From Prochlorococcus sp. AG-355-K03 (GTDB lineage: Bacteria > Cyanobacteriota > Cyanobacteriia > PCC-6307 > Cyanobiaceae): a stretch of 64,000 nt of DNA. The position numbers were made by a program, and so were the translations under genes. This document shows positions 62,940-64,000 of this stretch, one piece after another; position 1 is the first letter of the stretch, and the number at the start of each line of letters is the position of its first letter. The stretch is taken from the NCBI GenBank assembly GCA_003278685.1, contig QCDS01000001.1, positions 270,460 through 334,459 of the forward strand, in the 5' to 3' direction. A model generated the notes under the pieces. The model made no database searches and was not told where the DNA came from. It was given only the letters and a program-made list of their open reading frames with translations.

Positions 62940-64000
62940 TTACAAATCTAAAGATATATCTACCAGTTTAGCCACAAGTTGTTCAATTTTTAAACCTGAA
63001 GCTTCCCAAAGCATCGGAAACATACTGTTTTTTGTAAAACCAGGAATTGTATTTATTTCATTTAGTAAAATTTTATTTGAAGATTTTTCTAAAAAGAAAT
63101 CTACTCTTGCAAAACCGAAAATATTTAGTGCTCTACAACTTTTAATAGCAATTTCTTTAATTTCTTTTGTGATTTTAGAATCTATTTCGGCTGGGATAAT
63201 TATTTTATTATTTGAGTGATATTTTGAATCGTAATCATACCAATCACTTTTGTAATTTACCTCGCCTATCTCAGAGGTTAAGAGTTTTGAATTCCCAATT
63301 ATTCCGCATTCAATCTCCCTTACCTCTAAACCTTCCTCTATTAAGATTCTTGGATCTATTTCCTGAGCCTTTTCTAATGCCTGTAATATTTCCGATTCAT
63401 TTTTGACTTTGGAGATGCCAAGAGATGATCCAGAGTTAGATGGCTTAACAAAAACAGGAAATTTTAATTTTTTTAAAATTTCATTAACGATTTTATTTTT
63501 TACTTGCTTATCTTTGAGATCTTCATTTTGAAAAACTAGATAATTAACTTGTGGAAGTTTAAGATTTGAGAAAATTGTTTTCATCAATATTTTATCCATT
63601 CCAAGTGCAGAGCCAATAATTCCGCACCCGACTAAAGGTTTCTTTGTAAATCTAATTAAGCCATGAATTGATCCGTCTTCTCCATTAAATCCATGTAAAA
63701 GAGGAAACCAAACATCAATATTTTGAAATTCAATTCCGTCAAGGAAGTTAATTTTTTCTTGATTAAAAATTTCTTGTTTTTTTGTTTTATAGTTTTCAAT
63801 TTCACCAATTAGAATTTTTTCTGAAATATCACTATCAAGCCAATCTCCATATTTGTTTATGTAAAATGCTTTAACCTTAAAGCGTTCTATGTTTATTTGT
63901 GCTTTAAATGCTTGAAAAACTGTTTTTGCAGAGGATATCGATACTTCATGTTCATTGGAATGCCCGCCAAATATTAACCCAATACATTTTTTCTTTCCCC
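62940..64000 (-). CDS. ddl: D-alanine--D-alanine ligase Ddl (partial, start beyond right edge)
   Basis: ATP-grasp enzyme that makes D-Ala-D-Ala for peptidoglycan. The visible frame starts at the window edge with GKKKCIGLIFGGHSNEHEVS, so only a few N-terminal residues are missing. FPLLHGFNGEDGSIHGLI carries the HGxxGEDG motif. FPVFVKPSNSGSSLGISKVK is the ATP-grasp loop. NEINTIPGFTKNSMFP is the C-terminal NxxPG motif. An internal ATG at 63597-63599 is inside the protein and not the start. It is followed by the hypothetical, ftsQ and ftsZ genes on the same strand. Confidence 0.94.
   Translation of the reverse strand, partial: GKKKCIGLIFGGHSNEHEVSISSAKTVFQAFKAQINIERFKVKAFYINKYGDWLDSDISEKILIGEIENYKTKKQEIFNQEKINFLDGIEFQNIDVWFPLLHGFNGEDGSIHGLIRFTKKPLVGCGIIGSALGMDKILMKTIFSNLKLPQVNYLVFQNEDLKDKQVKNKIVNEILKKLKFPVFVKPSNSGSSLGISKVKNESEILQALEKAQEIDPRILIEEGLEVREIECGIIGNSKLLTSEIGEVNYKSDWYDYDSKYHSNNKIIIPAEIDSKITKEIKEIAIKSCRALNIFGFARVDFFLEKSSNKILLNEINTIPGFTKNSMFPMLWEASGLKIEQLVAKLVDISLDL

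Noticed and set aside
63212..63599. Ddl starting at the internal ATG at 63599
   Set aside because: The frame continues upstream with ligase motifs (HGxxGEDG) to the window edge, so the ATG is internal.
1..64000. CRISPR arrays, insertion sequences, phage or integrase genes
   Set aside because: No regularly spaced repeats, transposase motifs or inverted terminal repeats were seen. The tRNAs have no adjacent integrase or duplicated 3' ends that I could see.

Overview
The window is a strongly AT-rich, densely packed bacterial chromosome segment. Everything points to a high-light-type marine Prochlorococcus. It has kaiB and kaiC directly after rplU/rpmA with no kaiA, and an NblS-type histidine kinase. 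It also has a high-light-inducible (Hli) protein, plant-type 2Fe-2S ferredoxin, a photosystem II S4-domain protein, ClpP/ClpR, the cyanobacterial DUF1825, DUF3086 and DUF3119 proteins, LPS genes, and many 30-100 residue membrane microproteins. TTG and GTG starts are common, intergenic gaps are short, and several genes overlap. I see no insertion sequence, prophage, integrase, CRISPR array or rRNA.

Layout. 1-5.6 kb is an accessory-looking stretch: a partial fatty acid desaturase, a DUF805 membrane protein, a small cupin, an EamA permease and about a dozen microproteins, several with one membrane segment. 5.7-13.2 kb holds a flavoprotein, a GAF protein with a C-terminal Cys pair module, DUF2214, DUF1643, pirin, murD, a short-chain dehydrogenase and two paralogous helical proteins. 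13.2-15.4 kb holds two divergent DNA-repair-like genes of unusual architecture: a stand-alone NAD-ligase adenylation domain and a photolyase FAD domain whose alpha/beta half appears to lie at the C-terminus. 15.5-27 kb carries DoxX, an FMN-binding protein, tRNA-Val, S4 protein, serA-prmA, petF, a pentapeptide protein, rnz, SpoIID-like protein, truB and a methyltransferase.

27.1-33.3 kb is the rpmA-rplU / kaiB-kaiC / nblS / purD region. 33.4-40.3 kb is a co-directional run purC-omp85-lpxC-fabZ-lpxA-lpxB-msrA for outer membrane assembly and lipid A. 40.3-49.1 kb has pepA, a GIY-YIG protein, DUF1825, tyrS-pyrF, plsY, DUF3086, DUF3119, a MlaE-like permease and a sugar:cation symporter. 49.1-53.7 kb has tRNA-Gly, glgX, HU, microproteins and an Hli. 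53.7-64 kb has cobD-ilvC, clpP-clpR, a PIN/TRAM protein, hemW, panB, SRP RNA and the cell division cluster ddl-hypothetical-ftsQ-ftsZ, with ddl running off the right edge.

The most interesting items are the apparently permuted photolyase-like protein and its divergent ligase-like neighbour, the kaiA-less clock with a shortened KaiC tail, the microprotein-rich left end with a recurring acidic motif, a tRNA-Val(GAC) with C instead of U at position 33, and a 21-bp perfect hairpin that embeds the end of a small gene. All functional statements come from motif recognition by eye; no database search was run.
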